A DNA stretch of 64,000 bases. Origin: Corallochytrium limacisporum. Taxonomy: Eukaryota > Opisthokonta. Positions 20,961 through 31,000 of the stretch are shown in pieces (the first letter of the stretch is position 1; each line of letters starts with the position of its first letter). The notes beneath the pieces were generated by a model. It searched no databases. It saw only the letters and a program-made list of their open reading frames with translations, and was not told the DNA's origin. The position numbers and the translations under genes were made by a program. Where the stretch lies: NCBI GenBank assembly GCA_002811645.1, contig PDIP01000036.1:179057-243056 (forward strand), given 5' to 3'.

Positions 20961-21245
20961 CTAATCAATAAGCTTGCGAGGCCGTCCAGGACCGCGCTTT
21001 GCTTCGACACCGACGTCCACAATTGAGTTTTCATCCTGGCCAGACATCTTTAAGGCCTGATCGCCGTCAATGATAAAAAGCTTGAACACCCAGAAATGGC
21101 AGAAAGCATGGTTGATCATGACAATGATAAAACCAACGTAATCCCATGGTCCCTTCAGGAAGTCTTGGCCTGTCAGCATGGGCCACATTGTCCAAACAGT
21201 AAGCAGCAGCATAAATGCTGCAAGAGACCACCCCGTTGTATTCAT
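20961..21245 (-). CDS. Small two-helix membrane protein with AT-hook-like tail
   Basis: Predicted 94-residue protein I do not recognise. Two hydrophobic segments (about 6-27 and 36-60) are separated by a short Gly/Pro loop and contain several Trp and Phe residues. The second helix carries His-Ala-Phe-Cys-His. The C-terminus is hydrophilic and ends in AKRGPGRPRKLID, a good match to the AT-hook core (RGRP flanked by basic residues). The same pattern could instead be a cytosolic basic retention signal. It has an ATG start, a clear stop and a codon composition like its neighbours. It may be a lineage-specific ER or nuclear-envelope protein; that is inference. Confidence 0.6.
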   Translation of the reverse strand: MNTTGWSLAAFMLLLTVWTMWPMLTGQDFLKGPWDYVGFIIVMINHAFCHFWVFKLFIIDGDQALKMSGQDENSIVDVGVEAKRGPGRPRKLID

Positions 21246-22134
21246 GATTTAACTATTTAGCCTGCCCGGCACACCTTACTTTCCACACGGAGAGTTTTGA
21301 ACTTGCTGCGGCGTGAAATTTCGAGTACCTAGATATAATCCCTGCAACTTCTTCAAACACCAAGCCCATATGTCACCAAAAGCAAAGTTCAAAAAGGCAA
21401 AGCATTTCTACATCCCAAATGGCCTTTGAACGGGCAATTTTTACGGCGTGTACACGCGTATCAAGCCGAGAAACACCGCAGTGGCCCCCAATTTTTTTTG
21501 GGGATTTCCCAGAGCGTGAACTGAAAAAAATATTGGCCCGGTGCCACCCGTCCATCGACGCGCACAGTGGCTTTCCGGCGTAAAGAGGGGAACCCACCCG
21601 CCCCCTGGGTGTGTGCGTGAAGCCGGGCCTGGTACTTTTCCTTCCCCACCGCCTCACTCTGGAGCTATGGACGGGGCAGCCAATGAACAGAGAAAAATCC
21701 GTATATTTATTTACACTAATAGTCTTCGTGGAATACAGTAATTTTCAACTAATCATCCATAAGTATGTCAATAAAATCCACCGGTTCTCATAGTGAATGT
21801 ACTCAGTAAAGGCCACCGAGTCGAAATATTGATCTGTCAGCCCGACCAGAATGAGAAGTGAACTGGGGTTAGGGGAGGGGTGCGTGTTGGGTATGCGCGC
21901 GGTACGACCGGTGGGCTCGGCGGCGCGGCGGGACGTCGCGGCTATTTGAGACAGACAGTGAGTTGCATTTATAATTATTGTCGTACGTCACCACTACGTG
22001 ATAAAAAACTTTTTTTGCGAAAAGATCTGTGGGCACTGATATTAATATCCCGAATCAATGAGATTTATTGCCGCCATGACCTAACTAAGTTTCATTACGA
22101 TTTGGTCACGGAATCGAGAACATTCCAGTAAAGT
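21246..22134. other. Divergent spacer with A/T-runs and C/G-runs
   Basis: Between the small membrane protein gene (minus) and the Tudor/PHD gene (plus). It contains a C-run/T-run/G-run cluster near 21483-21500 and a CCCCCTGGG motif at 21601-21609. No coding or RNA gene is supported. Confidence 0.5.
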
Positions 22135-25100
22135 ATGGTAGAGCTACGTGGTCGGAGGGGCAGCGGAGCCGCTGACGATGGCACTAGTGGTCGCCCGAAG
22201 CGCGGAGCCGCCCAGGCAGCGGTGACAGCAACTGCACAGGCTCTGGCACCTCGCAAACGCCGGAAACCGGATCCTACAAAGCGGAGGGGTTCGCGAACTG
22301 AAGAACAGCGCAGTGGTGAAAATTCGACACAGCAGTCACGAGCAGGCGACGAAGCAGTACCAGGCTCTGATTTTGTTTATTCTGACCGGAAAGACGGAAT
22401 AATCATTAAAGAAGGAATAAGAGTTGAAGGTCAGGACAGCTGGGGAAATTGGTACCATGCCAAGATTATCACGGTGTATGAAGAGAGCAAGAAATGTCTC
22501 GTGCATTTCGACAATTGGAATTCCAGATTCGACGAAGCTCTGGACTTTGAAACAGAACGCATTCGTCCAGTCACACACGAGCGGACAGAAACGCCGCGCG
22601 GACCAGGGAAGCGTGCGCTGCCGTTGACTGGTAGCACAGGTAAAGGACTCAACAAAGCACAACTGAAACTCTTTCGAGAACAACAGGCGCAGGCAACAGG
22701 GCAAGCAACAATTACGGGACCATCTGCAGCGCCAGCAGGTATATTTGAAACACCGAGCTCACCCGAAAGCCGGACCAGTCGCCGTGGAGCCTCGCGGCGG
22801 GCATCCTTGCGGGGAACCAGCGAGCAACAGAGTTCACCAGCAGCCCCTGCATCACGAGACTCATCGCCGGACGAGCCCTTGATATCTGCCTCTATGGAGG
22901 AGAATCGCCATGGTCGTTCGGTGCGCGAACGCACACGCCGATCGGGCACACGTACGCCAGGGGGCGAAGAGAGCATTAGTCGCGCAAGTCGGTCAAGTGC
23001 GCTTGCAGATGTGAAACACGAAGAGCAACCAAGTGTAGCGACCGACAAATCAACAGAGAAAGCCTCAGAGCTTGCAGCATCCGAGAGTATGGACGGTGCG
23101 GACGCAATGGACACTGCCGGGCAGGAGGAGCCCCACAAGGAAACTGCTGAATTGGCCGGAGGGAAATTTGCGGAGAATGAAGCACATCCCCCGGACACAA
23201 AAACAAGTGAGCATGGAGCTGCTACTGCGGCAACAAAGGCTGAGGCGCCCACAAAAGATGTTACAAACAAACCTTCGGAGTCGAAGGAACAAAGCGATGA
23301 GGTCGCAGGCGAGACAAAAGCAACACGGCCATCGGTTGTCATCCCGCCAGTGGGAACCGCCGCTGTGGCGGCAAAGACTACTCCGAGACAGAGCACGTCT
23401 GCAACAACCACACCGCGACGAACGCGACGTGGTGCAGCCATTCCACTAACGGACCGCGCAACTCGAGGCAGTGCGGCAAGTACGCCGCGGGCGAGCGATA
23501 CTGGTGGTACTTTGTCCCTCGGAGCGACGCCACGGGGTGGCGAGGGCGGTGAAGGTAAGCGTCGTCTGCGCTCTCGGGGTAGCATCAGCCGCGAGGAAGC
23601 CGGTGATCCTCCCATGCTGGGAACCAAGCGCCAACTGGAGTGGATGCCAGGATCTCGTGTGGTAGCAATCTGGGATGACAAGCAATACTATACTGGAGAA
23701 GTCAAGGGGCCTACCGCGGCCCGAAAGTACTACCTAGTTCACTTTGACGATGGCATCAAGGCCAAGGTCTATACAGGTTTTATTTTCAAGGAGGGTACTA
23801 AGAATCTTCCCAACCCGGTATCTGCAGTGGAAGAGGCTCTGAAGAATGGCGAAATTTCACACCACGGACCGGTACGGCAGCATAGGGAGTCCACGTCAGG
23901 TGCCAGTCCCGCACACTACTCGGAGACAGGTGAAGCACCCCCGAACAACAAGACCGAGGCACCTGCCGCGCCGCAACCTACCCTAGAGAGTGGCCGTCCG
24001 CGTAGGAGCGTTGTACAAGAGCCTGCGGTGCAGGCTGCGAAGAACGCAGCACCGGGCAGCGGACGTGGCAGAGGACGTGGCCGTGGTCGTGGACGTGGTG
24101 CCAGTCTTGCGAGCGCAGGTGCACTCCACGCTGCAGCCCAGAAACCGCTCGCCCCGCCTCCACCCACGGATCCCTCTGAGGTCATTCGATGCGTGTGTGA
24201 TCAGAACGAGGATGTCAGTTTCATGCTGCAGTGCGAGAAGTGTGATACATGGCAGCACGGATACTGCGTGGGCGTGAGCGCGGATAGTAATCTGGAGAAC
24301 TACATCTGCCCATACTGTGCACCAAACTCCGGCAATCCTCCGAACAAGGGGTACAACTTCTGGCTAATTAATGATGACCTTAATGACATTTCCACTCGCT
24401 TGCCAGATTTGAATGGCCTTGATCCCATCAATGGTCGGCCCATCAACAACTACATTGGCGAGAAGAACCCTGACCCAAACCTTGCCAAACTGCGCACAGT
24501 CTTCATTCGGTACGCAGAGCTCTCACGCAAGATTCATTCTGTCAAGGCACGTGCTGCTATACTGCGCCGGGACCAGGCCGCGAAACCGACGCAAAGCACC
24601 GCTGCACAGATGGGCGCTCGCCCCTCTGTTGCCACTTCGAGTGTGGAAAAGGCCGAGGTTTCACGTAAGATGGAGGCAATGAAGCAGGAATTACGAGAAC
24701 TCGCTGGCGCCTGTACGCAAATCGAGGCAATGACATCCAGCATTAAAATACAAAACGTGCTGCAGAAACCGCGGAGTATGCAAGGACCTAGAATGGGCCT
24801 AGCATCACAGCAGCAACAGCGTGTCGGTGGTCTCCCAGGTCCCACCGCAGCGGGAGTGCAACCTGGCCTGGTTGCGGCCGGCATGCCTGCAAGTCTTCAG
24901 GGACCATCCTCGTCCACCGCTGCCTCCATTGCTGGCATGAGCGTTAATGCCACAGCTGCAATTGTGGGAGGCGTGTCCCCTATGCGGACGACTACACACC
25001 AACCGTTTCCGAGTGTCATGGGTGGCGTACTGGGCACTGCGACTGCCGCAGGTGATGCTACTGGAGCACCCCAGCGGCCGGCCAACCCTGCCGCGACCAC

Positions 25101-25137
25101 GAATGCTAGCTCCATCAATCGCATGCTAGGTCTCTAA
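22135..25137 (+). CDS. Twin-Tudor/MBT and PHD finger chromatin protein (PHF20-like)
   Basis: A 1000-residue nuclear protein. A first Tudor/chromo-barrel-like module lies at about 85-145 (DSWGNWYHAKIITVYEE, then CLVHFDNWNSRFDE), preceded by a basic tract (APRKRRKPDPTKRR). A long Ser/Thr/Ala/Glu-rich linker follows. A second Tudor-like module at about 500-560 reads GSRVVAIWDDKQYYTGEV, then YLVHFDDG. An RG-repeat tract is near 643-655. A PHD finger at about 686-730 has the zinc pattern CVC, CEKCDTWQHGYC and CPYC, with the Trp of a methyl-lysine reader. The C-terminal 250 residues are helical then Gly/Ala/Pro-rich. This order resembles PHF20/PHF20L1 (MOF-NSL complex subunits reading methylated lysine). 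Membership of such a complex here is inferred. Confidence 0.85.
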   Translation: MVELRGRRGSGAADDGTSGRPKRGAAQAAVTATAQALAPRKRRKPDPTKRRGSRTEEQRSGENSTQQSRAGDEAVPGSDFVYSDRKDGIIIKEGIRVEGQDSWGNWYHAKIITVYEESKKCLVHFDNWNSRFDEALDFETERIRPVTHERTETPRGPGKRALPLTGSTGKGLNKAQLKLFREQQAQATGQATITGPSAAPAGIFETPSSPESRTSRRGASRRASLRGTSEQQSSPAAPASRDSSPDEPLISASMEENRHGRSVRERTRRSGTRTPGGEESISRASRSSALADVKHEEQPSVATDKSTEKASELAASESMDGADAMDTAGQEEPHKETAELAGGKFAENEAHPPDTKTSEHGAATAATKAEAPTKDVTNKPSESKEQSDEVAGETKATRPSVVIPPVGTAAVAAKTTPRQSTSATTTPRRTRRGAAIPLTDRATRGSAASTPRASDTGGTLSLGATPRGGEGGEGKRRLRSRGSISREEAGDPPMLGTKRQLEWMPGSRVVAIWDDKQYYTGEVKGPTAARKYYLVHFDDGIKAKVYTGFIFKEGTKNLPNPVSAVEEALKNGEISHHGPVRQHRESTSGASPAHYSETGEAPPNNKTEAPAAPQPTLESGRPRRSVVQEPAVQAAKNAAPGSGRGRGRGRGRGRGASLASAGALHAAAQKPLAPPPPTDPSEVIRCVCDQNEDVSFMLQCEKCDTWQHGYCVGVSADSNLENYICPYCAPNSGNPPNKGYNFWLINDDLNDISTRLPDLNGLDPINGRPINNYIGEKNPDPNLAKLRTVFIRYAELSRKIHSVKARAAILRRDQAAKPTQSTAAQMGARPSVATSSVEKAEVSRKMEAMKQELRELAGACTQIEAMTSSIKIQNVLQKPRSMQGPRMGLASQQQQRVGGLPGPTAAGVQPGLVAAGMPASLQGPSSSTAASIAGMSVNATAAIVGGVSPMRTTTHQPFPSVMGGVLGTATAAGDATGAPQRPANPAATTNASSINRMLGL

Positions 25138-25664
25138 AGAATGAGATCATTCCTTGCTGACGAGAATACAGAAATATCGAGTCCAAACCCATAGCCAGGT
25201 GGCACTCGGCTGTGCATAGCAATACGGTTGGTCTCCCCAGGGAGGAAGGGCTACCCCCCCCCCCCGGGGCCTTTCTGTATAAGGCTCGAAGACCCTGAGC
25301 TAAGCTTTAAACCACCCACCCGCCCTCCACTCCNNNNNNNNNNNNNNNNNNNNNNNNNNNNNNNNNNNNNNNNNNNNNNNNNNNNNNNNNNNNNNNNNNN
25401 NNNNNNNNNNNNNNNNNNNNNNNNNNNNNNNNNNNNNNNNNNNNNNNNNNNNNNNNNNNNNNNNNNNNNNNNNNNNNNNNNNNNNNNNNNNNNNNNNNNN
25501 NNNNNNNNNNNNNNNNNNNNNNNNNNNNNNNNNNNNNNNNNNNNNNNNNNNNNNNNNNNNNNNNNNNNNNNNNCCCGTCCCTCTCTCCTTCAGTCGCTTC
25601 GCGCGAAACTTTCGAATCCGTAGGTCCGCAGCAACCGAACCCAGCTCTTCGGGAATACGAGCCC
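25138..25664. other. Spacer containing an assembly gap
   Basis: Short 3' flank of the Tudor/PHD gene, a C-run/G-run tract at 25253-25270, then N bases. A 5' exon of the next gene could be hidden in the gap: a pyrimidine-rich tract ending CTTCAG lies at 25582-25593. Confidence 0.5.
25334..25573. other. Assembly gap (240 N)
   Basis: N bases flanked by C-rich sequence; no content can be read. Confidence 0.99.
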
Positions 25665-26783
25665 ATGTCTGTCTGCCACTCTCTCTTTCGGCGGCCAGTA
25701 TGGCGAGCTGTTGTAAAACTTACTGTCAACAATCTTGTTGCACAAATGCGGCCCGAAATTGCTCCAGATTCGGGTATTACAAGCAAGGTAGAGAGACCGA
25801 CGGCGAAAGTCTGCACTGTCTCATTCAGGTCTGTGAAGGCGGGTCCGGATCAAGGTCGGCAGGGAGACTCGAAAATGTGTCCAGCCCCGCAAATTTCGTG
25901 CCACCGGTGGCTTCTCGGTGTTGATGTGCAAAATGTTAAACCGATAGACAAGGATGCCCACATTTGGGTCTTTGGACCGACGAACATGCAACTGCAGTTT
26001 GTTCGCTTTGGTGGGGTGGTCGTGTCCATTGACCAGGACAAACAGGTTATTTACGTTGAGGACGGCACAGCTGTAATTCCGTGTAATCTTACCAGCATTT
26101 TTGACGGTCATGTACATTTACTAGCATGGCCCAAAGTAGGCGATTTTGTGGAGATTTGTGGTGAGATTGTAGAAGACGCCACCTCCAGTGAAGTTGTGGG
26201 CCACACCAAGGCAATCCATGCTACCAATGTGGTGTCCAATCTGGACGCGGTTCACGAAATCTACTGGCAGCTCCTGGTCGTTGACAGATACAAGAAATGT
26301 TATTTAAAGCATAAGGCAATTGACACAGAGGAATATTTCAACGCGCAAAGCATTGCACCGAAGGATGCTATCTCTTGCCGTACACTTATCCAAGAACAAC
26401 ATAAGAGGCAAACGGTCGCCATGGACTACGTGGACGTGTTTGCAGACGATGACGACGAAATTGATGACGCACTGATGGAAGAAGCTATGCTAGACTTCAC
26501 AACTCCGCAAAAACAGAAACCCAAATCCCCAGATAGTTCGCAACCGATTGCGGCGAGTCAAACGGATGACTTCTTCGACATGGTAGCACCCCAGATGAGT
26601 GCAATGGACCCGGTCGTTGCGGACAGTATTCGCGCTGCGCTCCAGTCCAAGCGTTTAAGTCTTGGAGAACTTCAAGAAAGTCTCCAAGGCAAACATACTC
26701 CGGAAATTGTAGATCAGACAGTGCAACACATGCAGGCGAGTATGCAGGTCTTCCTCGCCAAAGGCGCGTACGCATTGCTTTAA
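25665..26783 (+). CDS. RMI2: RMI2-like OB-fold protein with acidic C-terminal extension
   Basis: Up to 372 residues. The central region (about 100-215) reads as an OB fold similar to RMI2, the small subunit of the BLM-TOP3A-RMI dissolvasome. Strand VRFGGVVVSIDQDKQVIYVEDGT corresponds to the RMI2 strand pair, LLAWPKVGDFVEICGEI to its later strand, and LDAVHEIYWQLLVVD to the conserved helix with pattern NPIHESLWELEVED. Human RMI2 has about 147 residues; here an acidic segment (ADDDDEIDDALMEEAML) and a helical tail add about 150 more. The N-terminal ~70 residues look unrelated, and the gap lies only about 90 nt upstream, so the start is doubtful (alternatives are internal ATGs such as 25749). 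STN1- or RPA2-type OB proteins are the main alternatives. Confidence 0.55.
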   Translation: MSVCHSLFRRPVWRAVVKLTVNNLVAQMRPEIAPDSGITSKVERPTAKVCTVSFRSVKAGPDQGRQGDSKMCPAPQISCHRWLLGVDVQNVKPIDKDAHIWVFGPTNMQLQFVRFGGVVVSIDQDKQVIYVEDGTAVIPCNLTSIFDGHVHLLAWPKVGDFVEICGEIVEDATSSEVVGHTKAIHATNVVSNLDAVHEIYWQLLVVDRYKKCYLKHKAIDTEEYFNAQSIAPKDAISCRTLIQEQHKRQTVAMDYVDVFADDDDEIDDALMEEAMLDFTTPQKQKPKSPDSSQPIAASQTDDFFDMVAPQMSAMDPVVADSIRAALQSKRLSLGELQESLQGKHTPEIVDQTVQHMQASMQVFLAKGAYALL

Positions 26784-26839
26784 GTCTCTAAAACGTGCTC
26801 CGAAACGAATATAGAACGCATGTATGCTTCATCCAACTT

Positions 26840-28030
26840 CTATACCATGGCACTAATCATGGTATTCGTACACTCTTCGTGTTGGCCGAAATCGCCCGCA
26901 TCACACACTCCGTCGTAGCGCACGTAGTCCGACTCCGCTAGGTCCGCTGGGCTCTTCGCACTGCGAGCCTCCATTGCAGCAAGCCACTCACTGTCGTGCC
27001 AGCGGTACTTACCCGACTTTATTTCATTGGACCATCCCCCTGAATGCTCAGCAATGACCGGCAGGGTACGTTCACAGATCAAACGAACTCTCACATTCTT
27101 GTCATGCATCATCTCGATAATGTAAGAAATGGCGTCAGTCTCATCAATAACGTGTTGGCGAAGCATCCTTTTGAAGACCATTTCGTGAAAGCAGTGTACA
27201 ATTTGTACTACAAACGAATCATTCTCCTGATGCACGCGTAGAAGACTGAGTACATCATCCACAATGCGGATCCTGATTAGTGCCTTGCAACAGTCCTCAT
27301 CGACCACCGCAGACGTGACCAGCACAAGGCACTCAAAAGAAAGAGAATCCAATGCATGCTGCATGATACCATCCTTGATTAAGCTAATCAAGTCGGCTTG
27401 CAGCAAAAGACGAGCAAAATCGAATCCTTCAATGGTCATGTTTGCAAGGATACCCAGAGCCTCCACCCTGAGCCCTGATCCACAGATACATTCCGGACAA
27501 TCTTCAGAATGCTCTCCAGGTACGGCAAGTATTGTTCCTTAATTATCGGCTCATGGCTACTCAGAGCTTTGCTCATGCGCATGATAAGTGGGTCTGCACT
27601 AGCCATGGCCTTCCCCAAGAGCGATTCTGTTCCTTTCTCTTTGCAAATCAAGCGGGCCGCATTGGGCTCGCTGGCAATGTAAATGGCCAATCGAATAAGC
27701 TGCGGGTGAACTTACTTTCCCTGGATGCCGCCCAAAATGGCCTTCATGACTGAACGGATACATTCATCGGCTCTGCCAAAGCGCCTTCGCACTTCGTAAT
27801 TTGCTTGAATTGATAATTTGATCTGCTGTCTCGTCCACATCTGTCTCCCCGCATAGACCTTGGATATGAATGAGTCGTTGTGCCAATCTGCTCTCTGTCT
27901 GCAGAATCCGATCCTCTCCGGCGATAATGCCGGCCTCGAGATGGTATCGCACCGCAATGGCACAGAGATCCTTGTGTACGTTCAGACTGTCCAAGCGCAT
28001 CCGCTTCCGCAAGTAGTGGGCATCCGCCAT
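26840..28030 (-). pseudogene. KIFAP3: Kinesin-II associated protein KAP3, internally deleted and frameshifted
   Basis: KAP3 is the non-motor armadillo subunit of heterotrimeric kinesin-II, needed for anterograde intraflagellar transport. Three pieces are present on the minus strand. 28030 to about 27764 encodes the KAP3 N-terminus with its own ATG (NVHKDLCAIAVRYHLEA, then INSSKLRS). About 27702-27436 matches late armadillo repeats (ARLICKEKGTESLLGKAM, then PLIMRMSKALSSHEP). 27466-26840 matches the C-terminal third (GILANMTIEGFDF, YIIEMMHDKNVRVR, YRWHDSEWLAAMEAR). An in-frame TGA ends the first piece. A GTAAGT donor (27715-27710) and an acceptor-like CAG are only 16 nt apart, and a 1-nt-type shift separates the last two pieces. 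Most of the armadillo core is missing; the locus encodes under 400 residues against roughly 790 in animals. Either a pseudogene or an assembly collapse between two introns. Confidence 0.8.
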
Positions 28031-31000
28031 GGTAGCAGCAATCTATTTTACAGGAAAGAGTTTAACAGACTGCCTGGATATCTACATGATGATCTGCTTC
28101 TGGTTCGCATCCCTATATGCAGAAGTAAGATCACAACCCAAACTCATGGGTGGATATGCTATGCCAGGGCTGGCAACACCACAGCTGTGTTTAAAACTTG
28201 GCTATTATTCGGAAGTACCTCCAAAATGATGCCGCAAGGTTCCCAGAGCACCCCGTGCAAAGTTCCCGGGTCCCCCTCCTGCGCCGTGCGTCCCCTCTCC
28301 CTCTCTCTCGCTCACAGAGTGTGCACCCTTCACTACGGGTCTCGGAGGTGGCTGGAGACCAGTAATTATATATCCGGATAGTTTTAAATAGGTATATTTT
28401 CTGTAAAACAGACTCCTGATTCAGCACTGTGAGGGACCTTATGATGGTATTTTTTTTAAAAAAGGTATATTTAATGAACTCCGCATTGTGTGGAAGGACA
28501 AATAACTCAATGCGTACAAAGATCCGGAAGTTACAGAAGGTCACGCAAAAATTCCAATACGCAATGGCCATCCAACCGCCATCGTCCACTTTGTACGAAT
28601 TGTCTGATAGGTGCGCCCAATCCAGACCTAAACATGTGTCGTACAAGACGAATTAAGCCATTGGCGCATGATGAAAAACGATCATCATCGTCATCCTGCA
28701 ACTAGTCGTCTTTCATGACACTAAAGCAACCAAACGATCATCATACCCCACGCGATTGTCCATCTGTCATCACTGCCAGAATCACTGTCACCTCGCTCTT
28801 CAGCATGCTCTTCTGGTTCCTTTACATCGCTTCACGATCCGAACTCACCAAATCCGACCAGGGGATGAAGGCCAGGACCACCGCATGCTATTCTAAACGA
28901 ATCTGTTCGCATGCGATCATCCGGCTTTCGATGGACGCAAGGTATCGTCCGGCTTTCGATGAGCTTACGTCGGAGTGCGGTATCATTGGCGTGCGCATCT
29001 CGTGCATGTGATGCCGAAAGATGCCGATCGCCAGCAGCAGCGCTCCGAAGCGGAACACTAGGGATCCGTTCTGCTAATCAATCACAGCGACGCTCGTATC
29101 GATCAGGGGGATCTTGAAAGCTGTGAACCAGTGGGACAGCCTGTGAGCGGTATATACGCTCACTATTGCAAAAGGGTCATTCATTTACTATTGCCCGATG
29201 TATGACTCGCTGAAAATACACCAACACCGTATGTGAACACAATCTTCACTGGTGGATAAATCATTTTTTCAGTACTCAATGGACTGTGGGTAGATTCCTA
29301 CCCTACCCAAGCAATTCACAATGGGAGACGGAAATCCGTAATGGTTTTGAGCTCTGCTCCGTCGAGTGGGTGTATATATATATAACCATGTTTTTCTTGT
29401 TATCGCTTGCTTCATTCCAACTGGGTGCCTCCGGAGGACCTCTGCTTCAACCACTTGACTTATAAGGAAGGCGGTATGTTCACTATGGGCTCGCTCGTCT
29501 ATAAATTTCGGCCCTGGTGTGCGGGCCCCACAGGGGCGTGATGGCTGCCCGCACCGGTCGTATAGGTAGGGAATCCACCTTCAGGCAAGGAGCGTGGGCT
29601 ATCCGATACTTAATAAACCATTCCGACAGTACCATTGCGATCTCGTCCCCTCGATCATTTGTTTTCCTGCCAGGAAGAGAGAAACCGGCGCGGAAGCCGT
29701 GCGGGATTCTAACAGACCCACCCGCTCCCCCCCGCGGGGGAACCCAACGGAACCGCAAAACGCCACGTACTCCAGCGAATGCGAAGCAAGCAGTTCTCCG
29801 CAAAAAAAGAAAGAAAAGGCCTGACAACTACGGTTTTCTATAGCGAACATACGACAATGAAAAATTAGAATCGCAAACTGGACAAACTGAAAGCCACGAA
29901 GCCACGCAAGATCAAGGCGAGCAAGCAGATCTCGAGCACGCCAGTTCTTGTTAGTGAAAAAAGCAGGTAATGCAACCTCGATCACAAGTTCGAGCAAGCG
30001 AAAAGGGAGAAAACATGTGATTTCTAATTTTGACCAGGCTGCACAAGTTTTATCACAGCAACAGAAGCCGTTGTGCTCATAGTGTGATTCTGCAGGTGCC
30101 TCGGATAGCATCCCCACACAGAGCATCCTAGGTCACCTGAATCCATTCCCTGTAGCCAAACCAGTGCGACCCCCATTTCCACTCGGTCTTCAATGGTTTC
30201 TCCTACCTTTTTACTATGAACACGACGTCACATCGCTGGGCAAGAGGAAAGCGTGCTTCAAAGCCACACACGCCTCTCAGTTTATCATACTAAGCGGCCA
30301 AGATAGGACGGAGCAACATGAGAAAATATACAAGACGGTACTTGTTTGCAAACGCGGTTGTTAGTTGCTTGCATTTGCGGGTATGAGTAGAGAAGGAGAT
30401 CCGCTCGCTATGACCTAATGCGTTGTTGAGCAATATAAAGGGTACGGGAGCATGGATCGCCTTGGCAGCAGGCAAAGAATAGAAAAAATACACGTAGCCG
30501 TCAGAAATATAGCAATGGAATGCATTCTCCCTGAAGCTCGACTTTTCTGTATCGCATCGCGTATGTTTGATATATTTAGTTTCGCGTTGGCAAGTCGGGC
30601 TGCTTTGAATCCCTGCACTTCTCGTTTCCTGCTTATTCTGTTTCTCCAACTCTCTTGCTTCATTCTTGGCTCTTACACAAGATCACTTTTCGCGCGACAT
30701 TGCAACGTTTGAATTGGGATGTGGGCGAGCTTGCGACTCAGCACGTAGAAACGTACTAGTTCACTATGAACTTGAGTGAATTGTAAGGGATCAGCAACTA
30801 CTCTAACCGTCATGCCTCTCTCCCGCCATAGCCAGGGAAACGTAAATAGCGCGAAACTATTGAGAAGCAATTGGCTTGTAAACCAGATTGCCCAAGCGGC
30901 CTGGTCAAACAATACCAAATGAATCATCAAACGAACAAAGGGTTGTATCTTGCGGTAAGCGCATCGGCTATCCGACTGCTGAGAGCTCCCCCGGAGATGA

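Noticed and set aside
22431-23681. 416-codon open frame on the minus strand
   Set aside because: Antisense shadow of the Tudor/PHD gene; Ser/Ala/Val-rich with no domain, while the plus strand has clear domains.
27700-27715. A 16-nt intron in KAP3 (GTAAG...CGCAG)
   Set aside because: Too short for the 90-97-nt introns seen here, and removing 16 nt does not restore the KAP3 frame or the missing armadillo region.
29599-30126. 175-codon minus-strand frame
   Set aside because: Cys/Phe-rich without pattern; no homology recognised.
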